Shown here piece by piece: positions 33,269-45,377 of a DNA stretch of 64,000 bases (the first letter of the stretch is position 1; every line of letters starts with the position of its first letter). The stretch lies in NCBI GenBank assembly GCA_951799405.1, contig OX637353.1, positions 11,160,001 through 11,224,000 of the forward strand, read 5' to 3'. The notes under the pieces were generated by a model. It had not been told where the DNA came from. It did no database searches and was given only the letters and a program-made list of their open reading frames with translations. The DNA is from Agapetus fuscipes (taxonomy: Eukaryota; Arthropoda; Insecta; Trichoptera; Glossosomatidae). The translations under genes and the position numbers were made by a program.

Positions 33269-34080
33269 TAAATAAAAAATACTGTTTTGACTTGATGATT
33301 CTAGATATTTTCTATAACTCCAGTCCAATCACAGAAGTGATATTTAATGATTTAATGCTTGACCGAGACATAGAGTTTTTATCACAAACTAAACATAACA
33401 AAGATAAGGGAAAACACTATTTTTTAATAGAATCTTCTGGAGCCCGGTGACGGAAGTAATTCTCGATCCAGACTCGAGCCGCTGACGTGGACTTACTGGC
33501 CTACTTAACTATACAATTATAAATTTGCTACATCGCACAGCTTCCACTCAAAACAGTCCACATCATCCTGTAAATCAATCAGGAAATCATAAACATTCCA
33601 GAGATTGTTTTCTACATTAAAACACCAATTAAGAATATTATTTGAAGGCGCAACGTTTTCAATAAAATACTTTGATTAATAGGTTCAAGGAATAAAATGA
33701 AAAACACTCACATAATACTATAAATCCAGATTTATTTGATTATTTTCACTGCTGAGATTCTCAGCGGCCTGCAACAAATGACATGAGACGCACAAATGAG
33801 ATGGGAGAACCTAGACACAGACGAAATGAATTAAATTCGATACAAAACAATATTCTCCCCTCAAGCAGAGTGAATGCTATGCCATTTAAAATAAAAATGA
33901 ACTTTAAAAAAAAACTTTTTGTGATGTATATTCATAAAAAAAAAATGTTTATTTTTTTTTAAACTTGTCTGTCTTTAGCAGGAATATTTAAACTCGGCTT
34001 GTTAATTTTTACCTACCATGAAAATTTTGACAGTTCAGTACCATAAACAAGAAAATAATTTGCCTTGATTCTCCATCGAC
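33269..34080. other. RpL27A upstream region
   Basis: No coding sequence. A pyrimidine-rich ACTTCCTCTTG lies at 34087-34097, about 12 bases before the RpL27A start, and could be the 5' TOP tract typical of ribosomal protein mRNAs. No TATA box is convincing. Confidence 0.4.
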
Positions 34081-34108
34081 TAGCAACTTCCTCTTGAATC
34101 CGGCAAAA

Positions 34109-37100
34109 ATGGTGAGTTGACGTTAGAATATTTTATGAATCTAAATCCGTAAAAATCTTATAAATCTCTGTATTTAGCGTTTCTCAATTAAACAATATAC
34201 AATCGGGTCATATTGCACTAAGTATTCATTGTCTTAAGATTACAAACTTTGCGAACATTACCAATTTTTGACACTCCTTTCACATGTCAAATTATAAATA
34301 AAACAGAAGTGTTAATGTAAACGATTTTATTTGCAGTCTACCGCTAAAAAGAAGACCAGGAAGTTGAGGGGTCACGTCAGTCACGGTCATGGCCGTATTG
34401 GTAAGTTATTCCAAAAATATTGTCATAATAAACAATCCTAACCTCGCCATCTTTGAAAACCAATTTGCAGCCAATACATTTTTCGATACCTTGGGATTTC
34501 TACTTACACTAATTGAATAGCCTGATTTCCTAATCTCTCTTTAGTTTTGAAAGAAGTCTTTCAAATAATTTTAAAATCTTTATATTTACAAAATGGCGGT
34601 TTTTATTGTGACTTACCAATGGTTATTACTTTTCAGGCAAGCACCGTAAGCATCCTGGAGGCCGTGGTAATGCCGGAGGTATGCATCACCACAGAATTAA
34701 CTTTGACAAATACCATCCCGGATACTTCGGAAAGGTAAGAAAAAAATCTAAAGTGTTATTCAATTGGTGCATTTCCGAGTGAGAAGTTAGGGGAAGCGTT
34801 GGTAGGATTATTGAATTCAGGGAATAGACCTGTAACATTTGCCCGCTGAGAAAAAAAATAGATTTTGTTATGTTGTCATCACAGGAAGTATGGGATTGGG
34901 GTCAACTGAAGAATGCCTAAAATGCTTGAAGTGTGTTTCCAAAACACACCAAATGTTCGCAACTACGTTGCATATTTAATAAGCTGCTTACCGCGTTGTC
35001 CGCGAAGGATTTGTGTGTGATGTGTGGAACCTACTTAGTTTTACAGGAAGGGGGGCAACCACTTTAGTTGAAGTGGGGATCTCTCAGCTCGCGAGGAGGC
35101 TGGTACTCATTTCTTGTAGAAGCTGAGTAAACTTTGCCCGTACAGTGGTGCCTCGCCTAAAGAACGCCTCGCACAGCGAACGCTGCACACAACGAACTTC
35201 CTGTTCGTTCATTTCACGATTCATACAACGAACTTCGCTTCACACAACGAAGTCGCCCGAGCTTCCACGATCGCTGCCGATGTATTGCATACTCCCGCGC
35301 AGGCACTGCAGGCAGTCGTTAGTCACTGCGCTTAACTTACGCAAGATCGCGGCAATCGTTCTTCATTACGAATTAAATCACGCACGTATCACATCAGTCG
35401 TCCTTTTAAGTTAAACTCAATATTTTTTTTATATCATGGCTTCTAATAAAAGCATGAAGGTGATTTCTGTTGAAATGAAACAGGAAATAATTAGAAGGAG
35501 TGAAGGTGAAAATTATGTTTTTGTTAGATGTATCTAAATAAAAATAATAACAAAACAATTATCTTTTTTTATGTCATCTTAGCATATTTTATGCTACAGT
35601 ACCCCTAGTACGGGTTGCACATTCAGCTAAACTTGAGTAAAGCAAAACGTGATCGAATGGATTTAACTTCAATTTAAGCGCGAGTACGTGCAGCCGGTCT
35701 TGTGCGTTTACTAGAAGTTTCATTTGCGTATGCTGTGCGTATGCTTTCGTAAACACAGAATTGAAAAGTGCGGCCGTTTACAAAAAAAAATTCCTAGACA
35801 GAAACACGCAACGTCTTAAAAAATATCTAAATTATATTTTCAACATAAAGTAGTGCAAAACAATTATATAAATGAATAATAATGCTTAAATTGTGTATTT
35901 TTATACGAAAATTTGACTTATTTTACATGATAATTATTAATATTCAAGAGTGGTATTTATTTTTCTCTACTGGCACCACGATACCTGACGTCACGCACGC
36001 GCACAGCGCCCAACTGTCAACAATTCTCGCGCCTTCCTTGTGGATTTGATGTTTTGTGTTATCGTTGCCGTGCGTTTGTTTTTATTTTCAAAACGGTAAG
36101 TGGGTATTTTTTGTAAGATCTTGCTTATGTACAATTAATATTACATTAGTCTCCTACGTGAATTTCACTATGTGTATTGGTGAAAAGACATTGCAAATGC
36201 TGTAACTTTTTGTCGCAGATATTTCACGTCAAATTCTTTACCTAACATTCCTCTGCAAGTAGATGATTTGATTTAGGTGACATTGGCAAAGTGAACCATT
36301 ATTTTATAGTATGGGTGGTCAGCCTTATTATCTATAAGTCAAGAGATGATGAGAATATTTTTATATTCCGGCTGAAGTAAAATTCACTTTTTATTTGATT
36401 TTTGTTTGCTGTCTTTTTACTCTTGTTGCTATTCTTGCATTTTTTAATATTACTAATTTTTAAAACTGAAAACCTATAATTGGCCTTGTACTTTGTTAAA
36501 TGAAATTCTTTCTATGTAATTAATATGTGCTGTTGTTTTTTGTATAATAAAAAAAGTAATAATGTTTTTTTTATAGATCCTAAACAAACATGAGAACGAC
36601 AGAGAGCCAGTTTCTCATCATGGTGGGATTCATGGAACAGTGAGTACATTAAACTATCTTTCTCTCACAGAATACTTGCTTCCTTGTTAAATTTGTATAT
36701 TATATTTGCGTTACATCCTATATTGGACCACTGTAGATATGCGGACTTTTTTAACGTTTGATTCTCTATATACACCCGCAATTTGTCACGAACCCTAACC
36801 TTTCCAAATTTAAGTATTGGGCTCACCAAAAATAGGTTTTAATTTCAAGACCTCATATTTTTTAGGGAAATGTGATTAAATCTGTATCTTTGTAACTTAG
36901 ATTACATTAAATTCCATCTGGCTATTTTTGTATCAATTAATATTTAATACCTTGACCGGTCTGTAGTCCAGTGGAAACACTTCGGACTTGTAAATGGAAG
37001 GTTGTGGATTTGGATCCCAGCGGAGCACAAAAAATATACCATTTATATTTCCAAATATGCACTTCGCTGAGTTGAAACAAATCATAAAGCCTTTACCAAA

Positions 37101-40100
37101 GACTGGTCACTAAAAGATCCATCCAGCCTTACAGCAACTGGGTCTTGCTTTAGTATTGGCGCTTTGTAGCGACGACCAAGCTTGTACACCTCTGCGGCAC
37201 TACAACAAGTGTCATAGACCCCTAGAGTCTCTAGAATTTAGGGAGTCTCCCGCACAGGATTTCTTAAAAAAAAAAAACCTAAGAGCTCGTTCCCACTTGT
37301 CGGGTGTCGGATCCATATATTAATCGGAGGTTCCAGTGGCAGAACATTATGTATGAAGCTATTCACACTTATCGGAAACAGATTTTGTCAGAAATGTTCT
37401 GCCACCGGAGCCTCTGATTAATATACGGATCCGACACCTGACGAGTGGGAACGAGCTCTTATCATTGACCGAAACAAGCATTTTTTTCCCACTCACATAT
37501 CCAGTGTGCACAATTAAAAATAAAATAAAACTTTTTTTTCAGAAGTTCTTCTTGGTGGCCCGTCTTCTCCTGAATCTGTGCCTCAAGTAACGCCAAGACG
37601 GCGTGGACTGGCGAGCAGCACCACTTTCTAGAAGCTGCAGAAGCATAGACCGTTTTGCGGAGGCGATAGTGTGGAAGGAACACCTGGAAGGCGAAACTTG
37701 AGCGGCAGGAGGAGAATGCTCGGCAGCAGGTGGAGATTACTCGGCGTCATGAAGAGGGGACTGGAGATATAGCAAAGGCCGTAGAGAGATTTACAGATAG
37801 ATTTATTGAATAAAATTTCTCAACACACTTCCTACTTCTTCAGGCAAAGTGTATTCTGCCGTCTGTTAGAGAGTTTTCAACATTGAAATAGTTCTAAGAA
37901 ATATAACCAAAAGTTAAATGGATTTATTTACACTGTCTAATTATATCCCTGAAAATATTGAATAACATTGTTTCAATCCTGTTTAGTCGCTTCCATAAAA
38001 CCAAAAAGTAATAAAACTCAATTTTCGCTAGTCTCCGTTTCTTTTTTTTTTTACTCTTTAATTTTGTAGAAAATAACATAAATTCAGTACTTTCAATGTT
38101 TTTTTACAAGTTATACAATAATTTAACTATTTTTACAAAACCAATAACCCTTTATACTTTTCCGGCATTCAGGCACACTAAAATTTTGTTTTTTCATGAT
38201 TTCATTTTGTATAAAAATAACTTAACTCAGTGTAATTTCCATATTTGTCACAACAACTGTTGAAACCTGTTTTAAAACTGTAGCCTGTATAATCTAAGTT
38301 GCAAAGATATATTTACATTCAAAACTCATAGCCATGCCCACACCGACACGTGTAAGTTCGCTCTTACAAATGCTGAATGTATTTACAAATAAAAATCCAA
38401 ACCTCAAATGAGCGTACACCCTGCAACTCTTGCTGGCCTTCCCTGAAACACGGGTGACATTGGCAAAGTGAACCATTTTTTACAGTATGGATGGACAAAA
38501 TATTAACCTAAGATTATGGATATTAGACAAACCGTTTAAAGAGAGCTTGCATTATTGTTGATGTTGTGTTAGCGATTTAGTCACATCTTCAGGAAACACC
38601 CTCTCTGCACGACTACTGAGGAGTGAGGATACTGTTCATAATATCACATGAAATGTTCAATCTATAGTCGTCATGCGGAGAGGGTGTCTGCTGAAAGCGT
38701 TGGCTACGTGGCTAACGAAACGTCGAGAATAATGTGAGTTATCTTATCGCGGTTCGTCTAATATCCGAAGAAAATAAAAAAATGAACTGTGTAGTTATTG
38801 TAATTGGAAAAAAATGGTCAAAAGTTGTTAAAATATATAGGTACAAAGTATAGATGTAAAAAAAAAATGAAGAATTATCTTGGCATATTTAATCTGGTGA
38901 CCAAATTATCTCTGTATGCTCTTCCTCTCCCTTCTGCTCCCGTCCATTTCTTCTGCATTCACTGCAGGTCCATCCTCGTTGAATTCAATATCTGAAATTA
39001 TTCAGTTAAATTGTATTTATATAAGATTTTACCATCATATCATGTAAATGTTTTACTTTGATTAAATAAATTTATTTTAAATATGTGTCTATATTTATTT
39101 TGTCTTTCAGTCAATTCAGCACTTTCAACTGCCATGTAAATACAAATATTATATCTTAAAGTAACACTTCCAAGTTAAAATTTTAACATACTATTGTAAA
39201 TAATAGAATTACCTGTATCATCTTCAAATATGATTGCATGCATGTGTTAAGCACACTTCTCAGATGAAGGAATAATGGCTCGCCCCACCAAATTTTGGGT
39301 TCACACTCAGGATGCGGTAATCGCTGTCGGACACCTTAAATCATATTCATGTAAATTAATAATGGATTTCATCTTAATATATTAACAGACTTATTCTTCA
39401 TTATAATTTTACCATTTGTACGTTCCGAGAGTGGTATTGCTTCCTGCAAAAATACAAATGCTCAGTCTTTTTTTCTTTTCTCTGGCTTATGGATTTCAAA
39501 AAGGCTGCCATCTCTACAGCCAACAATGCCAGGAATGGCATACCTAATGAAAAAGCTGAAAAGATGTAGGTATGTTTTATTTAATGGTACAAAACAGTTA
39601 AAATTTTACATAACGCAAAAAATACAATAAATTAATTTACTTTTGGGTGACTTCCTGTAAAGCAGCTGAAGTTTGCGGGATTTTAATCCATTTCTTTATC
39701 ACCTTGGGGTGGATAAGCGCCTGCGTTACTTTTTGGACGAAGTTGCTCCAGGACTTCTGGCTTAAATGCTTAGCCACCCACTGGCCGCTGGTAGAATCCA
39801 CAGGCATTAAAAAACAATGCGCACATCACCTATAAGCAATGGACGATTATTCACTGTAATAACATTTTTGAGGTTAGGTACCTACTAACTACCTATATTA
39901 TATTTTACACTTCTAGAAATGTGTAAATTACCTTTGTTTCCAAAGAAATGCGTTGCGTCATCTTAAATTCGGTACGTCAGACAACGCTGTGGCAGGTTTC
40001 CACTCTGCGAAGATTAGCCCGGTCGTTGTTCAAACTTGCATGCACTTCGTCCTCTTCTGCGGCGAGGAGGCCCCAAGGCTCCATAATTGGAGGCGGCATC

Positions 40101-42672
40101 TTGCCATAGACTGGAATTAAGTTGTTCCATCGTAATATTCTAAAAGAAATGTACATTATTTTCACGTTTCACTGTCAAAACTACATGCGTTGGAATTTCG
40201 TAAAGTAATTATTTTTTGGTAAGAAACACTAAATAAGTGAAAAAAATATTGCGAATTTATTTCAATAACATACCTTATTCAATTGAAATGTTTTTAAGAC
40301 GTTAGATCGTACTTATTTTCCATTTTCTTCGTCTGTCAAACTCTCTCACTTTTCAAAATGCTATCGACAAGAGGTGACGGATGAATACGACGTTGCCATG
40401 GAGACAGCCTTCCAAACAACGGAAATGTGCGCCCGTACTCTTGTCAGACAGCATTTTGTATGAAAACGCAATAAGTTGCCTCGCAAGCAATACAATTTTA
40501 AGTTTCGGTAAAGTATTTTAAAACTCATATGAGTTTACGTAAGCACGTACTCGCAAAAAAAGTTTCGAAACTTTTTCGCCGGAGGTGCTTTTCATGTTTA
40601 CATACATTTTTCTCGAATACTCATAACTCATAGAATACTTACGAAAACCCGTACTAGGGGTACAGAATGATTTTTTTTTAACATGTGTTGTTATGGGAAA
40701 ACGCGTTTCACATAACGAACTTTTCGCATATCAAACTTGCTCCCGGAACGAATCAAGTTAGTTGTGTGAGGCACCACTGTATTTTATTTTGCGCTTGAAG
40801 TAAACACAGAAACAGGAAATCAATTTTGACATCCTTGGTAGGAATTGAACCCTACCCCTCGGCATGAAATGCAAGCACTCTACCTGAGCTATCGATCGGA
40901 CTTGTGTTTTAAACTGGCATTTCTTCCAGTTGCAAGATTGCTTCCACGTTTAAAAATAAAAGCATGTAATAGTATTTTAATTTACATACTCTTACCACTG
41001 GCCTTTAAATTAACCAATCTTGAATGAGCTGCTCTCGATTCCGAAAAAATTATGGGCATTGCTGCTACTTCCTTTCAGTGACACAAAACAAAGCCAACGC
41101 AACACTACACAGCTAACAACCCTGCAACAAAGGATCATGACATCAACTGTCACAGCACTAAGCAAGTGTCATAGACCCCTAGAGTCTCTGAAATCTAGGG
41201 AGTCTCCCACACAGGATTCCTAAAAAAAAACAATCCTAGGATTGAAACGGAAGAAGTAGGCACTCTTATCATGATGATTTTTGAACGGGCGGTCAGAATG
41301 CACTGTACAAATGCAATCTACACTGTTGAATGTTCTAACCTGAATTTGTTATCACCCCCTAATCCAGACGGCATCATAATTGTACACTATTCTAAATTGG
41401 CCATCTGTTTGTTCTCCAGGTTGGTATGAGAAATTACCACATCAGGAAGAACCGCCTGTTCTGCCCTACCCTGAACCTGGACAAGCTGTGGTCTCTGGTC
41501 AGCGAGGACACCAGGAAGAAATTCCAGGAGAGCACCAATGGAAAGGCTCCCGTTATTAATATTGTTAAGTCTGTAAGTATCCAGTTACCTCTTCGCCACC
41601 CTAATTACAATGCACCCTCACAGCCTTCAACAGGCTGGGAGGAATTCTTTCACCATACTTTTAAAGGTGTCTAAATTATTTTGAAATATGTCAATTTTTG
41701 ACTCGTAAGTGAGTTTGACACTCCGAGTTAAAGGATGCTGCGCCAAGACATCAGTGTGGCTCATTGGTATAAATAGATGATGACCTCGCCCTTGATTGTA
41801 ATAGTTGGCTACAAACAACCTGAACCCTCAACACGGTGGGACTGTATTAAACCAGAATGAATTAATAATTCATTTAAGGGTTTTTTTCTGAAAGAATCGA
41901 TTATGCCATTTTTTTCTGTATGCTCCTTAATAAACCTAGCATCAATTATTGAAGTTATCGATAAAAGAAAGATTACTTGTGAAGAAGAAACATTGAAAAT
42001 GAAACTTGATTCATTTCACGTGTAAGAGAAACTGAGTGTCTGGTTTATCAAATATACTTGCTTGTTGAGAATGTTATGCTTTCAAATTTGCAGTGTACCA
42101 GTCTTTCAAAAAATCCATCGATTGGAAATTCAGGCTTTGAATCATTACAAAAAGCATCAAAATCTATGATATAGCTAGCAAATGTTCATTGTAACCCTCT
42201 TAATTTATGTATTTACCTGGGGAAAGAAAAACATTGATGAAAATAGTACAGAATAATAAATTAGTGCCTTTTTACACAAATCGACTTTGGTTATGAAATA
42301 TATGGGATCACTGGACAAACTGTGAAAGCTTTCATGTATCCCCATACACTAGTAGGTTTCTGATCTGGCACTTGGCTGTGACAGAGATAAATTTTAATGA
42401 TGATAATGAACGGGCGGTCGGAGAGCATCGTACAAATGCATCTACAGATGTCGATTCGTTCATTTCTGAATTCCAAAAGTATCTCAAGATCGTCCATGTT
42501 AGTTTTGTAAAATATATTAATCTGACATTTTATTTTGTTGCAGGGCTACTACAAACTTCTCGGCAAGGGAAGGATTCCTGATCAACCCGTCATTGTGAAA
42601 GCCAAGTTCTTCTCCAAGTCCGCTGAGAGGAAGATCAAGGCCGTCGGTGGAGCTTGCGTACTCACAGCATAA
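34109..42672 (+). CDS. RpL27A: Large-subunit ribosomal protein L27A (uL15), five exons
   Basis: Exons are 34109-34111 (the ATG alone, followed directly by GTGAGT), 34337-34400, 34637-34734, 41420-41572 and 42544-42672. Together they make 447 bases and 148 residues, the usual eukaryotic length. The protein begins [19 protein letters not shown] and has the uL15 glycine/histidine-rich loop ([19 protein letters not shown]). It ends [15 protein letters not shown]. It is a structural component of the 60S subunit. Every intron has GT/AG borders. The third intron is 6.7 kb and is filled by nested transposons, yet the frame is preserved. Poly(A) signals AATAAA occur at 42680 and 42697. Confidence 0.98.
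36277..36348 (-). mobile_element. RTE tail fragment
   Basis: Only the GGTGACATTGGCAAAGTGAA to CTATAAGTCAAG part remains, reverse-oriented. Confidence 0.75.
36954..37277 (+). mobile_element. tRNA-derived SINE family I, full length
   Basis: A box TAGTCCAGTGG, B-box-like GGATTTGGATCCC, complete body, end GAATTTAGGGAGTCTCCCGC and poly(A). It lacks the 5S head of the copy at 7954. Confidence 0.92.
37280..37461. mobile_element. Foldback MITE with 69-bp inverted arms
   Basis: Arms starting TAAGAGCTCGTTCCCACT are reverse complements over 69 bases with about six mismatches, around a short centre. It abuts the poly(A) of the preceding SINE. The TAA/TTA at the edges may be the target duplication of a Harbinger-type MITE. 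Confidence 0.9.
38290..38512 (-). mobile_element. RTE 3'-tail copy
   Basis: Reverse-oriented, from TAATCTAAGTTGCAAAGATA to the GTATGGATGGACA region. Confidence 0.82.
38560..38775. repeat. Inverted hairpin-repeat locus (Penelope-like end?)
   Basis: ACACCCTCTCTGCACGACTA at 38597 and its inverted counterpart before 38690 flank about 50 bases. The plus-strand arm continues into CTGAAAG-C-GTTGGC/GCTAAC-GAAACGTC (38691-38724) and a TCTAATATCCG tail also found at 45937. The minus-strand arm carries a decayed copy of the same hairpin. Confidence 0.6.
39241..39850 (-). pseudogene. PIF/Harbinger transposase remnant
   Basis: Minus-strand exons read in order: [20 protein letters not shown] and [16 protein letters not shown] (39850-39640, one frameshift); [20 protein letters not shown] (about 39545-39475), with the first catalytic Asp; [10 protein letters not shown] (39443-39413); and [20 protein letters not shown] (39337-39241), with the second Asp. 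A TGA then replaces an expected Trp. Gaps between them have GT/AG borders. Later parts, including the final Glu region, were not found. Confidence 0.85.
41163..41230 (+). mobile_element. SINE family I, 3' fragment
   Basis: CAAGTGTCATAGACCCCTAG to the A run. Confidence 0.8.
41573..42543. other. RpL27A intron 4, nothing recognised
   Basis: About 1 kb of AT-rich intron. No repeats were identified and the short ORFs have no support. Confidence 0.4.
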
Positions 42673-42920
42673 ATTATAAAATAAACTTTAATAACAAATA
42701 AAGCTTTTCATTTCATTCCATCAGTGTTTTCAGATTTCATTATTAGTTATTTGTACTTTTGCAGCGACAGAACGGTGGGCAGTCCTACACTCTCCATGAG
42801 GTATTCATTTAGATAACAAAGCATACATACAGTTAGGCTATGGTGAGATCGCTGGAAATCTTTTTTTTGTCATACTCCTTTTGCGACCTAAAACAATTTT
42901 ATTACCAAAATGAGGTATCT

Positions 42921-43160
42921 CCTTGGCTGATAGGTTGGTACGAGGCTGACCACCCGTGCTTTAAAAATCGGTTCACTTTTGCCAATGCCACCCCGGTTCA
43001 GGGAACTGCGGCAGGAGTTGCAAGGTTTATGTCCATGTGAAGTTTTCTTTATTTGTATGCAGAATGTGTAGGCGCGAACCTACATGTGCCTGTCTGTAGG
43101 CATGCATTTCATATGAGCCTTAAATGTTAACATATCCTTGCAGCTTAGATTATAGCTTAT
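42921..43160 (+). mobile_element. RTE 3'-tail copy, older
   Basis: Diverged but colinear (GAGGCTGACCACCCGTGC to CTTGCAGCTTAGATTATAG). Confidence 0.8.
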
Positions 43161-44445
43161 AGGTGAAACTTGCTGGTGAAAAAATGGAGTCACCGTAAAT
43201 TTCATCGACCAAAAAGGTGCAGTAAGAAGTTGTTAGGTATTATGTATTAGGATTATTTATTTTAAATAACAGATGAGTGCTTTTTTCGTAAGTGTCACCT
43301 CAGGCCCTCCCCAACAACTGATTTAAAAGGTGAGTGCTCAACAAAATACACCCATAGATTTGGAGTTCTTCACTCCGAGTGGCAATCTTCCACTCCACCG
43401 GACCTGCAACATGGAAAGCACGGTCTCCAAAATTTGTATGCATGTGACTGAGGGTGAAGCACATTGATCGCACCATCGCTTGCAGATCTAAGTGTCTGCC
43501 TCCTCACCTCCATCTTGGAATCATGTCAGTCAGGCAAGGTGGGGCCACGCCATTGATGACTATATGCCATCAGATAACCACCCTCTTCAGCAAGCGAAGC
43601 CAATGTAGTTTTTTTAACGATGGAGTGATGTGGGCAACTTTGGACATCCCATAGAATGAAAAAAACGGATTTTACTGACCGTGCAAAAGAGAAGAACGAT
43701 TTTCTCTACGTTTCGTCGGAGTCATATCCAACGTCCTCAGGAGCGCGTCTCTTCTACAAAGAAGAACCACGAACTGTTGAATTATTGTTGTTTGATCGTG
43801 GCCGAAGGTTGTAGGTACCTGCAACCTGCGGTTTTTTTCATACTATAAAATGTCTAACGACCGTAATCATAATTTAAAATCTTTGGACATCCCATTACTG
43901 CGGAATTCAACACTGACTGCAAGCGGTTGAATTGCTTTCAGCTGACCACTGAAGCGAGCAATAATCAATCCAAGATGCCAAAAAAGTGCTCACCAGTACA
44001 CATTCTAATTGCCTTTATTTGGCATAGTGTAGAAAAAGAGGAAATACATATGGGTAGATGTGTGATGTTGGCCTGCCTAAAATAGCCTCTGTCATCAATT
44101 ACAGTTGTAGATGTTCCACTAGAATGGACTTAACACCCTCCCCGTAGCTTGTTCTGTTCCGTGGAAGCTGCAATTGAACCCTATTTACAGTGTCGGCCTG
44201 GGCAAAACAAAGAATGCTGTCCCCCGTCTATTTGATAAGCTAAACGATTACAGGGGCATATGAGAATGTTGAAAAATATGAATAAGTAATACTTAAATTT
44301 GCAGCCTCGTTTCCAACAAGTCAAGGCAATAGGTGGCTGAATTTATGGAATACAATATTTCTGCCGGTATAATTGTTGTTTCAAGACTTCTTTTAATGCA
44401 AAGTCACTTTTTTTTATGCAATCCCATGTGTTCATGTAGCCATAA
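43161..44445. other. Intergenic, decayed repeat and a hairpin motif
   Basis: 43310-43640 resembles 28978-29250. A minus-strand CTGAGGA-C-GTTGG/CCGAC-GAAACG hairpin lies at 43711-43740. The remainder up to 44445 shows nothing recognisable. Confidence 0.4.
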
Positions 44446-44866
44446 TAGGGTAATTGCAGTGGTGGGGAAAACGGTTTAAAATACTATGGTTGTGTAGAGT
44501 ACATTTCAAGGATCACAACCATATATTTTTTATATAGTAAAAATAAAGATATTGGTAATTTTCAAAAATAAAATGTCGACAATTTAAATCCCGCCAAAAC
44601 GCATTGGGGCCGAGGAAACACGCTGTGACGTCAAAATTACGTAGATGGATCCATCGGTCTAAGAAAACCTAACGGTACACTCCATACATCGTGAGATCCA
44701 TTGACGTCACATCCGCCTAAATAAAAAAATGAGCTGTTTTAGCGGAAATCGAAAATGGGCGAATTTCACAGAGCTGTAATTTAAAAACTAAGCCAGATAC
44801 AATTTTTTTTAAAAGGTAGTCTGTATCATTTTATGAACTAAAAAAAATATGTGAAATTACCCCCTA
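44446..44866 (+). mobile_element. MITE family A copy
   Basis: Begins TAGGGTAATTGCAGTGG and ends GAAATTACCCCCTA. Full length, between RpL27A and SF3A2. Confidence 0.88.
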
Positions 44867-44981
44867 TATTGTTCCATTTTTTAGCCTTCATCACAACTGT
44901 AATATTCAATTACAATTTTATCATGCGCAAGGAATGTTAGACTACAACTAAACGAAAAACCACAATTATAATAATATAACC

Positions 44982-45306
44982 GGTCGATAGCTCAGTTGGT
45001 AGAGTGCTTGCATGCCATGCCGTGAGCTCGGGTTCGAATCCCACCGAGTGCCACCGAGCGCGAGGGTGTCAGAAATGATTTCCCGTTTCGGTGTTTATTT
45101 CAAACCCCAAAATAATAATACCGGCAAGGTTTACTCAGCCTTCACAAGAAATGAGTACCAGCTCTCTCGGGAGCTGGGAAACCCCCACTTCAACTGAAGT
45201 GGTTGGCGTAAGGCCGGCCCCCTTACCTGTAAAAATAAATAGGTTCAACTCGCCACATGCGACCCCTTCGGAGATAACGCGGCAAGAAGTTACACTATAT
45301 GTGTAG
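44982..45306 (+). mobile_element. tRNA-derived SINE family II, full length
   Basis: Head with A box TAGCTCAGTTGG and B box GGTTCGAATCC, body with GATTTCCCGTTTCGGTGTTT, AAGGTTTACTCAGCCTTCAC and CCCCACTTCAACTGAAGTGG, end GTTACACTATATGTGTAGC. It is distinct from family I. Confidence 0.92.
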
Positions 45307-45377
45307 CTAAAAAAAATAAAAATAAAATAATAATGAATAATTACAGTTTTATTAGATACACATTACAAATATAAATT

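Larger units (their letters stand above)
36585..37820 (+). pseudogene. Harbinger accessory (Myb/MADF-like) gene remnant
   Basis: A spliceable exon at 36585-36642 begins [17 protein letters not shown], like the start of Harbinger DNA-binding accessory proteins, and ends at GTGAGT. A later segment (37541-37820) encodes fragments such as [15 protein letters not shown] and [17 protein letters not shown], with an Arg/Glu-rich coiled C-terminus ending FTDRFIE. Stops and frameshifts break it, and a SINE and a MITE sit between the two parts. Confidence 0.6.
35600..40662 (-). mobile_element. PIF/Harbinger-like DNA transposon
   Basis: Inverted ends TACCCCTAGTACGGGTT and AACCCGTACTAGGGGTA are flanked by CAG on both sides, a 3-bp target duplication. 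It carries a decayed transposase on the minus strand (39241-39850) and a second, plus-strand gene (36585-36642 and about 37541-37820), the two-gene layout known for Harbinger. GACGTCACGCACGCGC near 35989 and a donor AAAACG|GTAAGT near 36096 suggest the promoter and first exon of the second gene. Confidence 0.85.
35143..40779 (+). mobile_element. Tigger/pogo-like DNA transposon, internally deleted
   Basis: Ends CAGTGGTGCCTCGC and GAGGCACCACTG are inverted repeats flanked by TA (35141-35142 and 40780-40781), as in Tc1/mariner-pogo elements. Subterminal CACAACGAAC and CATAACGAAC repeats are Tigger-like. A short ORF starting at 35436 ([20 protein letters not shown]) matches the beginning of a pogo transposase helix-turn-helix. 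It breaks off after about 28 residues, so only about 570 bases of the element remain around a nested insertion. Confidence 0.88.
34981..40906 (-). mobile_element. SINE family II, split by the Tigger-like insertion
   Basis: Its 3' part (34981-35142) and its head (40780-40906; reverse-oriented B box GGAATTGAACC and A box) rejoin as CCCG-TA-TTTTATTTT, matching the uninterrupted copies. This confirms a TA target duplication for the element between. Confidence 0.88.
34735..41419. other. RpL27A intron 3, transposon nest
   Basis: Nesting from outside in: SINE family II (34981-35142 and 40780-40906, minus), a Tigger-like element (35143-35599 and 40663-40779), and a Harbinger element (35600-40662). 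Inside the Harbinger element are RTE tails (36277-36348, 38290-38512), a SINE I (36954-37277), a foldback MITE (37280-37461) and an inverted hairpin-repeat locus (38560-38760). A SINE I 3' fragment lies at 41163-41230. Confidence 0.9.
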
